In this document: positions 24,555-33,787 of the stretch, one piece after another | Layout: each line of letters opens with the position of its first letter | Position numbering within the stretch: the stretch's first letter is position 1 | NCBI RefSeq assembly: GCF_011752975.1 | Contig: NZ_VWWP01000006.1 | Location: 248,001 to 312,000, forward strand | Length of the DNA: 64,000 bases | Origin: Chryseobacterium sp. Tr-659 | GTDB taxonomy: Bacteria > Bacteroidota > Bacteroidia > Flavobacteriales > Weeksellaceae | Reading direction: 5' to 3' | Made by a program: the position numbers and the translations under genes | The notes under the pieces: generated by a model | What the model was told of the DNA's origin: nothing | Seen by the model: the letters and a program-made list of their open reading frames with translations, nothing else | Databases searched by the model: none

Positions 24555-26945
24555 TCATTTAAAAATTTGCTGGTCATACAGAAGATTATCATCTTCATCA
24601 AAGCTGATGATCAGTACTTTATATTGTTTAGCACTGTCATTATTGAAGAACTTAATTCTTGGCGGAACGTAATCGCTGTCGAATAAATTAGGATTCCAAT
24701 AGAGGGTTTCCCTTGTATCCTTTTCGATTTTTGCGTCATCATCAAGCATTTCAATAAGAAATTCCGAAGGTTTATCATATCCTTTTATGATTGATGAATT
24801 GTTCTTTTTCGCTTCTTTTTCGGTATTCTTAGATTTCATATTGCCTTTCATCGTATAAATGGCTACCGCGTCACCTATTAATCCTGATGCTTTAATAATT
24901 TTAACCATAGCAATATTGCTGATAGGAAGACTGGAGATCATTGTAGGATCAGTAGGAACTTCATCTAAATAAAGTTTCGCCTGCTGGCCGCGAATGTAGG
25001 GTACATTTACACCGGTATTATTTCGTTGAAATGTTACCCCTGCAGCTCTTCCTTGCAGCCAGTCCAAAATATTGGTTGATCCTGCTGCGTGCTGGTCTTC
25101 ATTGACGAAGTCAAATATAGTAGAATTCACAGAACTGAACATTCCGCTGGACAGCTGCTTGTCTAAGTCTTCTTTCGGATCTTTCTTTTTTCCTACTAAG
25201 GCTACTTCCTGGATTTGTATATCTTCACTCTCTAGTTTTTTATAGTTTTTTTGAGTGTTAATAGCTCTGGAAATTGTGGGAGGGAGAGTTTTGGTTCCAC
25301 TGGTTTTCACCAATGTGTATTTTGTACTTGGCAAATTACCTTTAAATGGTGTAGGATTTACCAGTGGCTCTGCTGTAACGAATAGATTATCCGTACTGGA
25401 TTCTTTATTTTCCGAATTGGCGAACAATGAAACTTCCAGAGGTTCATCAAAGTTAAGATTATCCAGGTAGACATATCCGTTTTGGTCCGTTTTAAAAGGG
25501 GTAATACTGGATTCATTTTTGCCTAATTTCAACCCTAAAATGACATTGGAGTTGATCATCAGAGCGTTGTTCTTAATTGGCTTTATCCTGTAAGAAAGGT
25601 ATTTTTGAGAATTTGCCTTAATAGTGGGTGTATATCCGCTAAGTACGGTATTCCAATCAAATCTTTTCCAGTTTTCAGAAATCAGCAGAGCATCCAGCGC
25701 TTCACTATTGGCATTTTTAGAAAAATATTGTGCCGGATGGTCTATAGATGAGGTAAAATCTCCCGTCAGCCAAAGTCCGCTCAGGATATTTTCTTCTTCC
25801 GGATTATTGCTGCCGTCATCTTCACTTACCAAAACGGTGTAATTTTTAAAATAAGACTCTGGGGAAAGATCAATACTATTAAAAGACCTTGGAGTTTGTT
25901 TTATGCTCTGGGCTATAATTTCTGCTTTTTCAATCTTTAAATTATTGGGTTTTATAAAACAAAGCCTTTTGGCCACCAGATTGTCTTGTTCATCAAAAAT
26001 GGCTAGCTGCAAAATACCATTGGCTCCATTGCTGATTTTTGTAGGAATAAGGCTTGAAACCTCATTAGTCAGCTGGTTAATATTGGCTTTATAAGCAAGG
26101 TGATTGTTGATGGTTCCTACAATTTTATAATTTTGAAGCTGCTGTTTTAAGTTAGCCCCTTTTAAGGTGTATTTAATGCCTTCTTTAGAACTGTTAACTT
26201 CTAAATGGAGGCCGCTGTCTGCAACTGGAGGCAAATCTATTGTTTTACTTTTTCCTGTATTATCCTGAATAATAGCCTGGTATTTTTTTCCTGAAGCCGG
26301 GATTATGGTAAAGGATGCAACATTTTTATCAAAAGATTTAAATGTAGTTATGGGAGTATTAGGATTTTGAATTTCTATTATTTTTCCGGTCCAGCTTTCC
26401 GGTAATGAAGCTTCACTGGATAACCTTACAGCAAATTTTGCAGCTATACCATTCAAAAAAGTTCCGCCTTCGGGAGAGACTTTTGCAGACCAATCGGAGC
26501 TTTTTGAGATTGCTAATGATTGTGTGGAATTAGGGTTGTAAACAGGAAGGGCTTTAACAATCTGAAAATCTTCGTTGAAATTGGTCATGTAAGGAGTATA
26601 AGCTCTTACAAAGTAAACCTGTTCAGACAGGTCTTCTTTCAATTGAAAATCTCCACTGCCTTCACCGTTAGTGAGAAGTATAGTTTTCCAATCGATTAAC
26701 TTTTTATCAGAATTGTACAATTCTACAAACAAAGTAGTAGATAATGTGGAGCGATTGTACCCATCAAATACAAAACTTTTAAACCAGATTTTGTCACCAG
26801 CGGCATATTGGGGTTTGTCTGTAAGTAAGTATACTTTCTCTTGCTCGTAATTATTCTCAAGGTTGGTAAGTGCTTTTTCTAATTTAGATTGTGCCCATAT
26901 TGGCTGTACCATCGAGATAAGCAATACACAGAATATATTTTTCAT
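24555..26945 (-). CDS. Surface/periplasmic MG2-domain protein with barrel-less TonB plug domain
   Basis: A 796-aa exported protein (signal peptide ends PIWAQ). It opens with a macroglobulin MG2-like module (EKVYLLTDKPQYAAGDKIWF, then FVELYNSDKKLIDWKTILL), as in alpha-2-macroglobulin-like and bacterial bait-region proteins. Several beta-sandwich domains follow. Near residues 635-710 there is a plug-like segment (LDWLQGRAAGVTF, VPYIRGQQAKLYLDEVP) that resembles TonB-receptor plugs, but no barrel follows. Proteins of this layout are common in Bacteroidetes and generally lack an assigned function. It is a single gene with its own terminator. No thioester or protease motif was seen. Confidence 0.82.
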   Translation of the reverse strand: MKNIFCVLLISMVQPIWAQSKLEKALTNLENNYEQEKVYLLTDKPQYAAGDKIWFKSFVFDGYNRSTLSTTLFVELYNSDKKLIDWKTILLTNGEGSGDFQLKEDLSEQVYFVRAYTPYMTNFNEDFQIVKALPVYNPNSTQSLAISKSSDWSAKVSPEGGTFLNGIAAKFAVRLSSEASLPESWTGKIIEIQNPNTPITTFKSFDKNVASFTIIPASGKKYQAIIQDNTGKSKTIDLPPVADSGLHLEVNSSKEGIKYTLKGANLKQQLQNYKIVGTINNHLAYKANINQLTNEVSSLIPTKISNGANGILQLAIFDEQDNLVAKRLCFIKPNNLKIEKAEIIAQSIKQTPRSFNSIDLSPESYFKNYTVLVSEDDGSNNPEEENILSGLWLTGDFTSSIDHPAQYFSKNANSEALDALLISENWKRFDWNTVLSGYTPTIKANSQKYLSYRIKPIKNNALMINSNVILGLKLGKNESSITPFKTDQNGYVYLDNLNFDEPLEVSLFANSENKESSTDNLFVTAEPLVNPTPFKGNLPSTKYTLVKTSGTKTLPPTISRAINTQKNYKKLESEDIQIQEVALVGKKKDPKEDLDKQLSSGMFSSVNSTIFDFVNEDQHAAGSTNILDWLQGRAAGVTFQRNNTGVNVPYIRGQQAKLYLDEVPTDPTMISSLPISNIAMVKIIKASGLIGDAVAIYTMKGNMKSKNTEKEAKKNNSSIIKGYDKPSEFLIEMLDDDAKIEKDTRETLYWNPNLFDSDYVPPRIKFFNNDSAKQYKVLIISFDEDDNLLYDQQIFK

Positions 26946-27402
26946 AAAAATCTTAGTGCATTTTTAATTCTGTGCTAATTTAATGATTTAAAGAGTTGAA
27001 AATTACTATTAACTTCTTAATTCGGAATAAAAAAATAATATTGATGGAATCTTGCGGGTGAAAATTTTAAGATAGAATACTTCGTGGAATGTTGAGGAAA
27101 TACATATTGTAAATGTGAATTAAATATGAATGTATTGTAACTTAAATCCTTATATGAAAAAAATTAATCAATATTAGGTGATAAAAAATACATCGAAAGA
27201 ATATTTTTACTATTTTTATAAAGTAAACTAATACATGAAAATAAATGATAAATATTTAATCATAAATATTTATGTCAAATTAATATATTTTAAATAATCA
27301 TTTTTATTTTCAATGATATAATTTAATCTTATCTAATGATAAGGTTGTATTTGTACGCTTAACAGAACTCATTTAAACATAAACTAAAACCCAATCAATC
27401 CT
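26946..27402. other. AT-rich divergent intergenic region
   Basis: 457 bp, extremely AT-rich, between the divergent genes at 26945 and 27403. It must hold both promoters. A near-consensus TGTATTTG lies about 50 bp upstream of the 27403 start, but no TTG with 19-nt spacing is present. No open frame or structured RNA was recognised. Confidence 0.5.
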
Positions 27403-29313
27403 ATGGAAAACTTACACACACACACGCACGGCTGCACACATTGTTCTTGTGACAATCCTGTTTTAAAAATTCTTAAAGAAGAACTTTTCAGTGCAGAAAA
27501 TCTGACGAAAATAAACCCCGGTTCCGGAAAAGCTACTCACGAAAAACCACAAACCCTGATGATCAGCGGAGAAAATATCCGGCCAATGATTGGAGGTTCA
27601 ACGGAAAAAGTCGAATCTATTGGGATAGCTGATGGAAAAGTTGTTGTTACCGGTAATAAAACGGATGTAAAAAAATATATGAGCAAAAACTATCCTCAAT
27701 TTCAAAAAAAGCAATTAACCGGAACCCAAACGCTGCTTCCCGGTCTCATCGAACCTCATGTTCATATGGTTCCCGCGGCTATGACACATGGTTGGAAGGA
27801 CGTGAGCCCTTTTGAGGGGCAAAATTTACGGCCTGTATACGATTTGACATCTGTCGGGTTAATCATAAATAAGGATATTCCCAGCATTCCCGGGTATGTA
27901 ATTTTGGGAAAAGGATTAGATCCGTCGTTAATGCCTTTTGAAGAAATAAATGGTAAAAAAGAGTTGATAACAATTAATAATACACTGCTTGATGGTATTA
28001 ATGCTGATATACCTATGATGTTGTTAAGTGCTTCTATGCATACGCTCTATCTGAATACAAAAGCATTAGAATATGTATTTAAACACAGTACTAAAATACA
28101 GGATAAATATAAAACCGTTGAAAAGTATATTAGTGATACCCAGGGACAGTTGCAGGAAGGTTTACAAATGACACCCGCTTTAATGGCTGTAAAACTGCAG
28201 ATCATTGCGATGAGTCTTCAGATTAATAGTAACCTTACTCATCTTTTTAAAGAAGCTAATTCAAGAGGAATTACTTTTATGTATGATGCCGGGCTGAATA
28301 ACGGTTCAGAAATACTCTTAACCAAATATTTTGAAACGCATCCGGAACTGGTGAGAACAGGCGGTGCATATCTTTGTTCTAGCCAGGAAGAAGTTGATAA
28401 ACTGGAGCCTTATGCAGAACCGAAGAATTATAAGCCGGTATATTATGGGCATATTAAAGTGGTTTCGGATGGCTCGAATCAGGGGCTGACAGGCTATCAG
28501 AGTGCTCCTTATCTGTGTAATCCTGAAAATAATACAGGGGTATTTAATTTTCCGCAGGCAGGTATTCCTGCTCATACAATTCCCCCCAGCTACAACACCT
28601 TAATTGATACGGTAGTTGCTAAAAAAGGCTGGCCGTTAATGGTTCATGCTAATGGTGATCAGGCGGTAACATTTGCAATCAACGCATATCAGCGCAGTCT
28701 GGCTCAATACAGAGGTCCTGAGCTTCGTAACCGTATAGAACACTGCTCGCTTCTGACAGCGGATCAAATTACAAATATGCTGCAAATGGGTGTTTCACCA
28801 AGTTTCCTTATCGGGCACGTAGGGTATTGGGGATATGCTTTCAAGAAAGTAATATTCGGTGAAAAAGCAGAGATGCTTGACCTTTGTGGTTCCACACTTG
28901 CAGCCGGGATGAGAATTACTCTTCATAGCGATAATGAGGTAAGTCCGTTGGGGCCTTTGAGAATGATGGAACAATCGATTACCAGAATCATGGAAAAGAA
29001 GACAACAAGTATTGAAGTATTGAACAGTGCTGAATACCTTACTCCCGAGCAGGCTCTTATTGCTGTTACTTATGACGCGGCATGGCAGTGCTATGCAGAT
29101 AAATGGGTAGGTTCATTAAATGAAGGTTATTTTGCTGATTTTGTGATATTGGAACAAGATCCTCTTTCCCTGACCACTCAATCTTCACAATATATGAAAA
29201 TGCGTAATATCCCGGTATTGGAAACCTGGGTAGGTGGTATACCTGTGTATGTGAACGATAAGGCAGCAAAAGTAATAACCGAAAAAGATACTATTTTTTC
29301 AGGTAATTCATAA
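27403..29313 (+). CDS. YtcJ-like metal-dependent amidohydrolase
   Basis: A 636-aa enzyme of the amidohydrolase superfamily, amidohydrolase_3/YtcJ branch. Metal-site motifs are in order: His119-x-His121 in LIEPHVHMV, a later MVHANGDQ, RIEHCSLL, and the Asp/Glu segment TLHSDNEVSPLGP. It closes with FADFVILEQDPL, the usual composite beta-sandwich strand. Family members hydrolyse amide or related C-N bonds; substrate unknown. Odd features are an N-terminal His/Cys string (HTHTHGCTHCSC, residues 5-16) that could bind a metal, and the lack of a signal peptide. Long gaps on both sides suggest a single-gene unit. Confidence 0.9.
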   Translation: MENLHTHTHGCTHCSCDNPVLKILKEELFSAENLTKINPGSGKATHEKPQTLMISGENIRPMIGGSTEKVESIGIADGKVVVTGNKTDVKKYMSKNYPQFQKKQLTGTQTLLPGLIEPHVHMVPAAMTHGWKDVSPFEGQNLRPVYDLTSVGLIINKDIPSIPGYVILGKGLDPSLMPFEEINGKKELITINNTLLDGINADIPMMLLSASMHTLYLNTKALEYVFKHSTKIQDKYKTVEKYISDTQGQLQEGLQMTPALMAVKLQIIAMSLQINSNLTHLFKEANSRGITFMYDAGLNNGSEILLTKYFETHPELVRTGGAYLCSSQEEVDKLEPYAEPKNYKPVYYGHIKVVSDGSNQGLTGYQSAPYLCNPENNTGVFNFPQAGIPAHTIPPSYNTLIDTVVAKKGWPLMVHANGDQAVTFAINAYQRSLAQYRGPELRNRIEHCSLLTADQITNMLQMGVSPSFLIGHVGYWGYAFKKVIFGEKAEMLDLCGSTLAAGMRITLHSDNEVSPLGPLRMMEQSITRIMEKKTTSIEVLNSAEYLTPEQALIAVTYDAAWQCYADKWVGSLNEGYFADFVILEQDPLSLTTQSSQYMKMRNIPVLETWVGGIPVYVNDKAAKVITEKDTIFSGNS

Positions 29314-29396
29314 TGAGCTGATTTGTTAATCCATCTGAAAATTGTCTCTTTAAGGGAGATTTCTATAAGCATATAACTTTAGGAATGTTTACCTGT

Positions 29397-29438
29397 AAAA
29401 AAAGAACCTGTCTCTCTTTAGAAACAGGTTCCTTTTTT
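29397..29438. terminator. Bidirectional terminator between amidohydrolase and peptide gene
   Basis: Inverted repeat of about 14 bp with one mismatch (AGAACCTGT on the left, ACAGGTTCC on the right), a 13-nt loop, A run before and T run after. It lies 84 bp past the plus-strand stop and 30 bp past the minus-strand stop at 29468. Confidence 0.85.
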
Positions 29439-29467
29439 GTTATCAGATGCTTTATAAAAAGTATATT

Positions 29468-29713
29468 TTAAGGATGAATCACAACGGGAGTTCCGCCGCA
29501 GAAACTCTCACAAACATCATAAGGACCGGGTCCCATTGTTTGATCTGTCTGACCTTGATAATATCCAAGACAGCAGTTGAAGCATGTTGAAAATTCAGCA
29601 TTTTCCCAGGTATCACAGGGGCCTGCAGAGACCCCTCCATGGATGCTCTTCAAGTTTAATCGATTTAAAGCTTTTGCTCCGTTGACATTTAATTTAAATT
29701 TGAGATTTTTCAT
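29468..29713 (-). CDS. Double-glycine-leader, cysteine-rich small peptide (bacteriocin-like)
   Basis: An 81-aa peptide. Residues 1-27 form a charged leader ending in Gly26-Gly27 (LNLKSIHGG), the type processed by C39 peptidase-ABC exporters. The predicted 54-aa core has six cysteines (33, 44, 47, 48, 68, 72) and many Gly residues. Chryseobacterium and relatives carry many such short leader peptides, often annotated as bacteriocin-like. No exporter, LanB/LanC-like enzyme or radical-SAM gene is next to it; the nearest gene on this strand is a papain-like lipoprotein protease 650 bp upstream. The frame is convincing because of the leader pattern. Activity is unknown; it could be a bacteriocin, a signal or a natural-product precursor. 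Confidence 0.8.
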   Translation of the reverse strand: MKNLKFKLNVNGAKALNRLNLKSIHGGVSAGPCDTWENAEFSTCFNCCLGYYQGQTDQTMGPGPYDVCESFCGGTPVVIHP

Positions 29714-30360
29714 AATAAAATATTTTAGTTATTTGAATTATCGTAATTAATTTATATTAATTTGGAGAGAAGAGAGGGGGTAGAAATACGTCCCTATTTT
29801 TGTAAGAAAGGTAATCATTTATTTTGAGATTAATGTCTGTTTTTCTTGTCAAATTAATAATTTTTATTCTTTTTGTTTTTTAATTTTTTATAAAATAGTA
29901 TTATTTATATTGAATAAGGTAATTGTAATGCTTTTTGAGGGCTCTCTTGAGTATGTTTTAATAAAGTCTTCATATAAGTTAGATTTGATGCAGAAAAATT
30001 ATTTATAGTTTGTTGATTATTAATGTGTAATGATATGAAATTAAAAATAATCCTGTAATCTTAATATTCATCATATAGCTGATAAGATGAAAAGGGAGCC
30101 GTCCTTCGAACAAAAATAAATATTGAGTATTCCGAATTTAATAGAACTCAACAGTAATTTCTATGGGTATAAAATTTTTATGGGTATTTCTAATGTAACA
30201 AAACAAAACCTTCTGCAGTAAAGCAGAAGGCCAAAAAAAACTCACTTTTTATTCAAAAAAATTATAAGAAAACTACCTTCTTAAAAAAGTAAATATTTGA
30301 ATTATTTTCTTTGAATAATTACAATAATCCTCAAAGTATAATTATGATTAATCTGTTTGT
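29714..30360. other. Long AT-rich intergenic stretch
   Basis: 647 bp with no supported gene. It should contain the promoter of the peptide gene at its left end, and it contains the terminator at 30209-30230 for the protease gene. Nothing else is clear. Confidence 0.55.
30209..30230 (-). terminator. Terminator after the papain-like protease gene
   Basis: Perfect 8-bp stem (CCTTCTGC / GCAGAAGG) with a 6-nt loop. On the minus strand it is followed by a U-rich run (reverse complement of AAAACAAAA). It sits about 130 bp past the stop at 30361. Confidence 0.7.
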
Positions 30361-31260
30361 TTATTCAACATATGCAACATATGCTTCATCTATGGCTCCT
30401 TTACCTGTTAATATTGAAAGTAAGTTGGTAGATTTAGAGAAGAAGGTATAGTCTATCCAGAAATAACCATTATCTCCCCAGGAATTTCCCCAAGAATTTT
30501 GTACTTTAAATGCCTTCTTAGTATCATCATACCCCACAACGCATATTGCATGGCCTCCACGTACAGCTCCTGAATGTGATTTCCATATCCAATTAGTGTT
30601 TTTCATATTATCAAAACTGGCGTCAACCGTTACAGCAATAACAACAGGCAGGTCCATACTTAATAGTGTTTTTACCCCTGCAATATCTGTGTTATCTACT
30701 GTTGCCCAGTTTGTTAATTTATGAGTAGATGCCGCTAATTTTTGTGCTGCATTGGGTAAAGTTGAACAGCCTGTATCAGTATATGGCATTTCTGTCCAGC
30801 TGCAGGCTCCTTGATTTTTTAGAAGATTGAGAGCATCTTTTACATAGGAGCCCTGACAATCATTACTTACTTTTATTTGGTTAAATACATATTCCGGGCT
30901 TCTTGCCGAATTAACTCCTTTAAAATTAAGTTCAAGAGAACTTGCTGCAGCGTAGGTTGTTGCCCAGCCAACACATGATCCCTCTGAGCCCTGATCGCCA
31001 ATAGGAGTTCCTGCAATAAAATAACTGCCAGGAAGAGCTTTTTTAGCACTCTCAAAATTCTTATTTTTAAATTTAAATGTTAAAGCATTAATATCTGCTT
31101 TTTGGAAAGATGCATAAGTGTCTTGATCTATAAGCTTGGCCCCCAGAGAGTATTGTTTTTGAGGCTCAGGGATTGGCTTTTCAACTTCCATGTCTTCATT
31201 AGAATTACATGCTGAAAGAGTGAGTACACTGAGTGCTACAATAATTGATTTTGTTTTCAT
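30361..31260 (-). CDS. Papain-like (C1 family) cysteine protease, lipoprotein
   Basis: A 299-aa secreted lipoprotein protease. The start at 31260 is fixed by the promoter at 31285-31314, which overlaps the alternative ATG at 31287. Lipobox LSAC puts the lipid on Cys18. The catalytic set is complete: Gln90 and Cys96 in IGDQGSEGSCVGWA, His237 in GGHAICVVGYDD, Asn255 in QNSWGNSWGDNGYFWI. The region between Cys18 and about residue 85 may act as a short propeptide. It would act at the cell envelope on proteins or peptides. It lies 650 bp upstream of the double-glycine-leader peptide on the same strand; a link between the two is possible but unproven. Confidence 0.92.
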   Translation of the reverse strand: MKTKSIIVALSVLTLSACNSNEDMEVEKPIPEPQKQYSLGAKLIDQDTYASFQKADINALTFKFKNKNFESAKKALPGSYFIAGTPIGDQGSEGSCVGWATTYAAASSLELNFKGVNSARSPEYVFNQIKVSNDCQGSYVKDALNLLKNQGACSWTEMPYTDTGCSTLPNAAQKLAASTHKLTNWATVDNTDIAGVKTLLSMDLPVVIAVTVDASFDNMKNTNWIWKSHSGAVRGGHAICVVGYDDTKKAFKVQNSWGNSWGDNGYFWIDYTFFSKSTNLLSILTGKGAIDEAYVAYVE

Positions 31261-31284
31261 ATTTTTATTTTGTTGGTTACGTTT

Positions 31285-31314
31285 CAAAGGTATTTTTTTT
31301 TATATTTTTAACAA
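31285..31314 (-). promoter_or_regulatory. Bacteroidetes-type promoter of the C1 protease gene
   Basis: On the minus strand this reads TTG, then exactly 19 nt, then TACCTTTG, matching the Bacteroidetes sigma-ABfr consensus (TTG-N19-TAnnTTTG) in every position. Transcription would start near 31278, leaving a leader of about 20 nt before the ATG at 31260. Confidence 0.85.
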
Positions 31315-31756
31315 ATCCAAATATGATGTCTTAAAGTATGCTGTTTTTATATTGTTGTAAATCAGTGTATTATGTTTTTTTTATTAATATCTTTTATAAT
31401 GATAACGAGTTACATTAATAATTATTAATACTGTTTTTAAATCATTTATGAATGAAATATTTTAACCTTTAGAGGAACAGCAGCTTACTCATTTAAAATA
31501 CACGATTCTTAAAGGCCTTAAAAAAAAGACTTTAAGAGTTTTAAGAAAGGATAATGTAAATGAATTGAATTCTACATTCTGATAGTGATGTGATCTCCAG
31601 TTTTAATAATAAAGATGTTTATGCCTGAAGCAATTCCGGATATTTGCAATCCGGAACAATAAGGCAGCAGGTTAGAGATCAATTGTGGACTCTCAGTTTT
31701 CTGGCCTACCCGTGTGGTGGACAAGCTCAATTAAAAAATAATTAGAATGATAGGAT
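31315..31756. other. Intergenic stretch between two minus-strand genes
   Basis: About 440 bp without a credible gene. It contains a 7-bp hairpin TTCCGGA / TCCGGAA near 31640-31660 and phrases such as GCAATCCGGAACAATAAG that look like remnants of a dispersed repeat. No protein remnant could be recognised. Confidence 0.45.
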
Positions 31757-33463
31757 CTAATTTAAACTATTCAAAAAGATATTTAAGCTGTCTTCTCTGC
31801 CAAGTCCCATTTTAGTTTTAATTTTAGTTTTATATACTCTGATGCTTCCCACAGTGAATTTTTTTAGCAAAGAAATTTCTTTAGCCGTAAGATCTAGTTT
31901 AAAGTATACACAAAGCTGTAATTCCTGTGTGGTAAGAGAAGGATATTTTGAAGAAAGTGTTTCTATAAATTTCTTATTTTCATCAGAGTCTTCATCAAGA
32001 AATTGGTTGTTTCTCTTATCAATCAATATCAGATTGTTTATTTTTAACTGCAGATTTCTTAATAATTCTTCTGTATCAATATTTTTTGACTTTTTGATCT
32101 TTTTGATATTCTCTAAAAACTCCCTTTCTGTTTCTGTTTTTAAATTGAGATTGAGACGTAAATTATTAATTTTTTCTCTTTGAAGCTGTACCTCTTGCTC
32201 TAAGATTTGTTTTTGATTCTTGGATATTATTTTTTCCTGTATATACACCGCTTCCTTTCTTTCTTTCATCTTTTTTAGAAGAAATATAATCAATGAAAAA
32301 GAAGTAATAAGAATAAAGAATCCAATCAGGAGAAATATATTTTTCTTTTTTTCATACGCCCATTCCTGGGTAACAGATTTAATAAGGTATTGATCTGCAA
32401 AGTTGAGTTTGGTTTCAATTTCCTGTTTGTAATTTTGGTCATGTTCATTGTTAAGATCTATCAGCTTTCGGGTAACAGTCTTAAGGCTTTGGATATCATT
32501 TGTTTTTAAATAATAATCCTGAAGAATCGTGTTGAGGATAATTTTGTTTTCATTAATAATCATCTTGGGCTCTATTGCTTTTAATGAGCTGATGATACTT
32601 TTTGTTCCGGCGGGGTTGATAAGAATGCTGTCATAAATACTCATCAATGATCTTGAGGTTGTAACAACCATTCCATAATTTTTATTTTGCAATGAAAACG
32701 CTAACTCGGATTGCAGTAGAGTTTCTGCTTTTTCATAGTTTCCTTCTTTTTTATAGTAACCGGCAAGCCCTTCTTTCATATAATTTAAGAAAAGCTTTTC
32801 TACATTCCTTAAATTAGGTTTGTCATTAAGCATTTTAATTGCTTTTTCAGTTTCAGCAATGGCTCTTTTAGGCTGATTCATTTTGTCATAACATAGCCCA
32901 TAATTGTTATGCATGGATGCAACGTAAAGCGTTTCATTTTCTTTTTCAAAGATTTCAAGAGCTTTCGTGAATAACTTCAGTGCTTTTTCATATTCTCCAT
33001 CATTATATAATATTCTTCCTTTAAAATGATAAAGATGCCCCAATGAATACTTTTTCGTAGTTTCCTCACTGATGTTAATAGCAATATTAATGTATCGCAT
33101 AGCCCAGTCAGGAGCGCTTTTTTCAAAATAAGCTGCAAGATTACTATTACAGTCAATGGTAATGAAAGCATATCTATCATCATTGATCTTCATAAGATCA
33201 TAGCATAGCGGGATTTGTTTTAGTTTGTCATTTTCATATATGACCATTTCGACCTGCTTACTGCTGATCAAAAATTTTGTGTTTCCTGTTTCTTGATATT
33301 TCTGTAATTCCCGCGTAAATATTTCCTTCATTTTTACAGGATCCTTCTTAACATCCAACGTAAGTTCTTTGCTGATCGCAAGGAAATAGTCGTTTTCCTC
33401 TTCACGTTCACAGGAGGTAAAGAAAAAGAGTAAAAGCAAAAAAATAGGTATAATTTTTTTCAT
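31757..33463 (-). CDS. Membrane-tethered TPR regulator with LuxR-like HTH
   Basis: A 568-aa protein. It begins with a lipobox signal (LFFFTSC), then about 300 residues of TPR repeats (SLGHLYHFKGRILYNDGEYE, ASMHNNYGLCYDKMNQPKRA). One transmembrane helix lies near residues 372-395 (IFLLIGFFILITSFSLIIFL), followed by a long coiled coil (about 400-470) and a C-terminal helix-turn-helix (LTTQELQLCVYFKLDLTAKE, then SIRVYKTKIKTKMGL) of the LuxR/GerE kind. This layout puts a periplasmic TPR sensor and a cytoplasmic DNA-binding domain in one chain, a design common in Bacteroidetes. Target unknown; the neighbouring protease and peptide genes are candidates by position. Confidence 0.85.
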   Translation of the reverse strand: MKKIIPIFLLLLFFFTSCEREEENDYFLAISKELTLDVKKDPVKMKEIFTRELQKYQETGNTKFLISSKQVEMVIYENDKLKQIPLCYDLMKINDDRYAFITIDCNSNLAAYFEKSAPDWAMRYINIAINISEETTKKYSLGHLYHFKGRILYNDGEYEKALKLFTKALEIFEKENETLYVASMHNNYGLCYDKMNQPKRAIAETEKAIKMLNDKPNLRNVEKLFLNYMKEGLAGYYKKEGNYEKAETLLQSELAFSLQNKNYGMVVTTSRSLMSIYDSILINPAGTKSIISSLKAIEPKMIINENKIILNTILQDYYLKTNDIQSLKTVTRKLIDLNNEHDQNYKQEIETKLNFADQYLIKSVTQEWAYEKKKNIFLLIGFFILITSFSLIIFLLKKMKERKEAVYIQEKIISKNQKQILEQEVQLQREKINNLRLNLNLKTETEREFLENIKKIKKSKNIDTEELLRNLQLKINNLILIDKRNNQFLDEDSDENKKFIETLSSKYPSLTTQELQLCVYFKLDLTAKEISLLKKFTVGSIRVYKTKIKTKMGLGREDSLNIFLNSLN

Positions 33464-33787
33464 TCATGTTATGTTTCAGAAGCAATTTTACAAATAAAAA
33501 TTTTATTATATGCTATACATTTTTGTTAATGCTATACATTATGCGAATTAATTATTTGAAAAAAATAAAATACTGATTTACAGGAGTTTGTTTTTTTAAA
33601 GTTAATACATTTTTTTCAAAAAATATAAAAATATTAATACAAATTAACCTTTTAGTTTCTTTTTTCTTTCTACTTCATCTATAAATTCGCTTTCGAAATT
33701 TCATGAATTTAAGAAGAAATATCATTTTTATTTTTCATGATATAATAGGGATTAAAAACTTTGGTGAAAGAGAAAAATTGGATGAAA
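33464..33787. other. Divergent AT-rich region before the HTH module
   Basis: About 320 bp between the minus-strand regulator and the plus-strand HTH gene. It is very AT-rich, with runs of A and T. No consensus promoter box was found on either strand. The TTG at 33761 is in frame with the HTH gene but was not used as start. Confidence 0.45.

Noticed and set aside
27347..27354. TGTATTTG as the promoter -7 box for the amidohydrolase gene
   Set aside because: One mismatch to TAnnTTTG and no TTG with 19-nt spacing; such near matches are expected by chance in AT-rich DNA.
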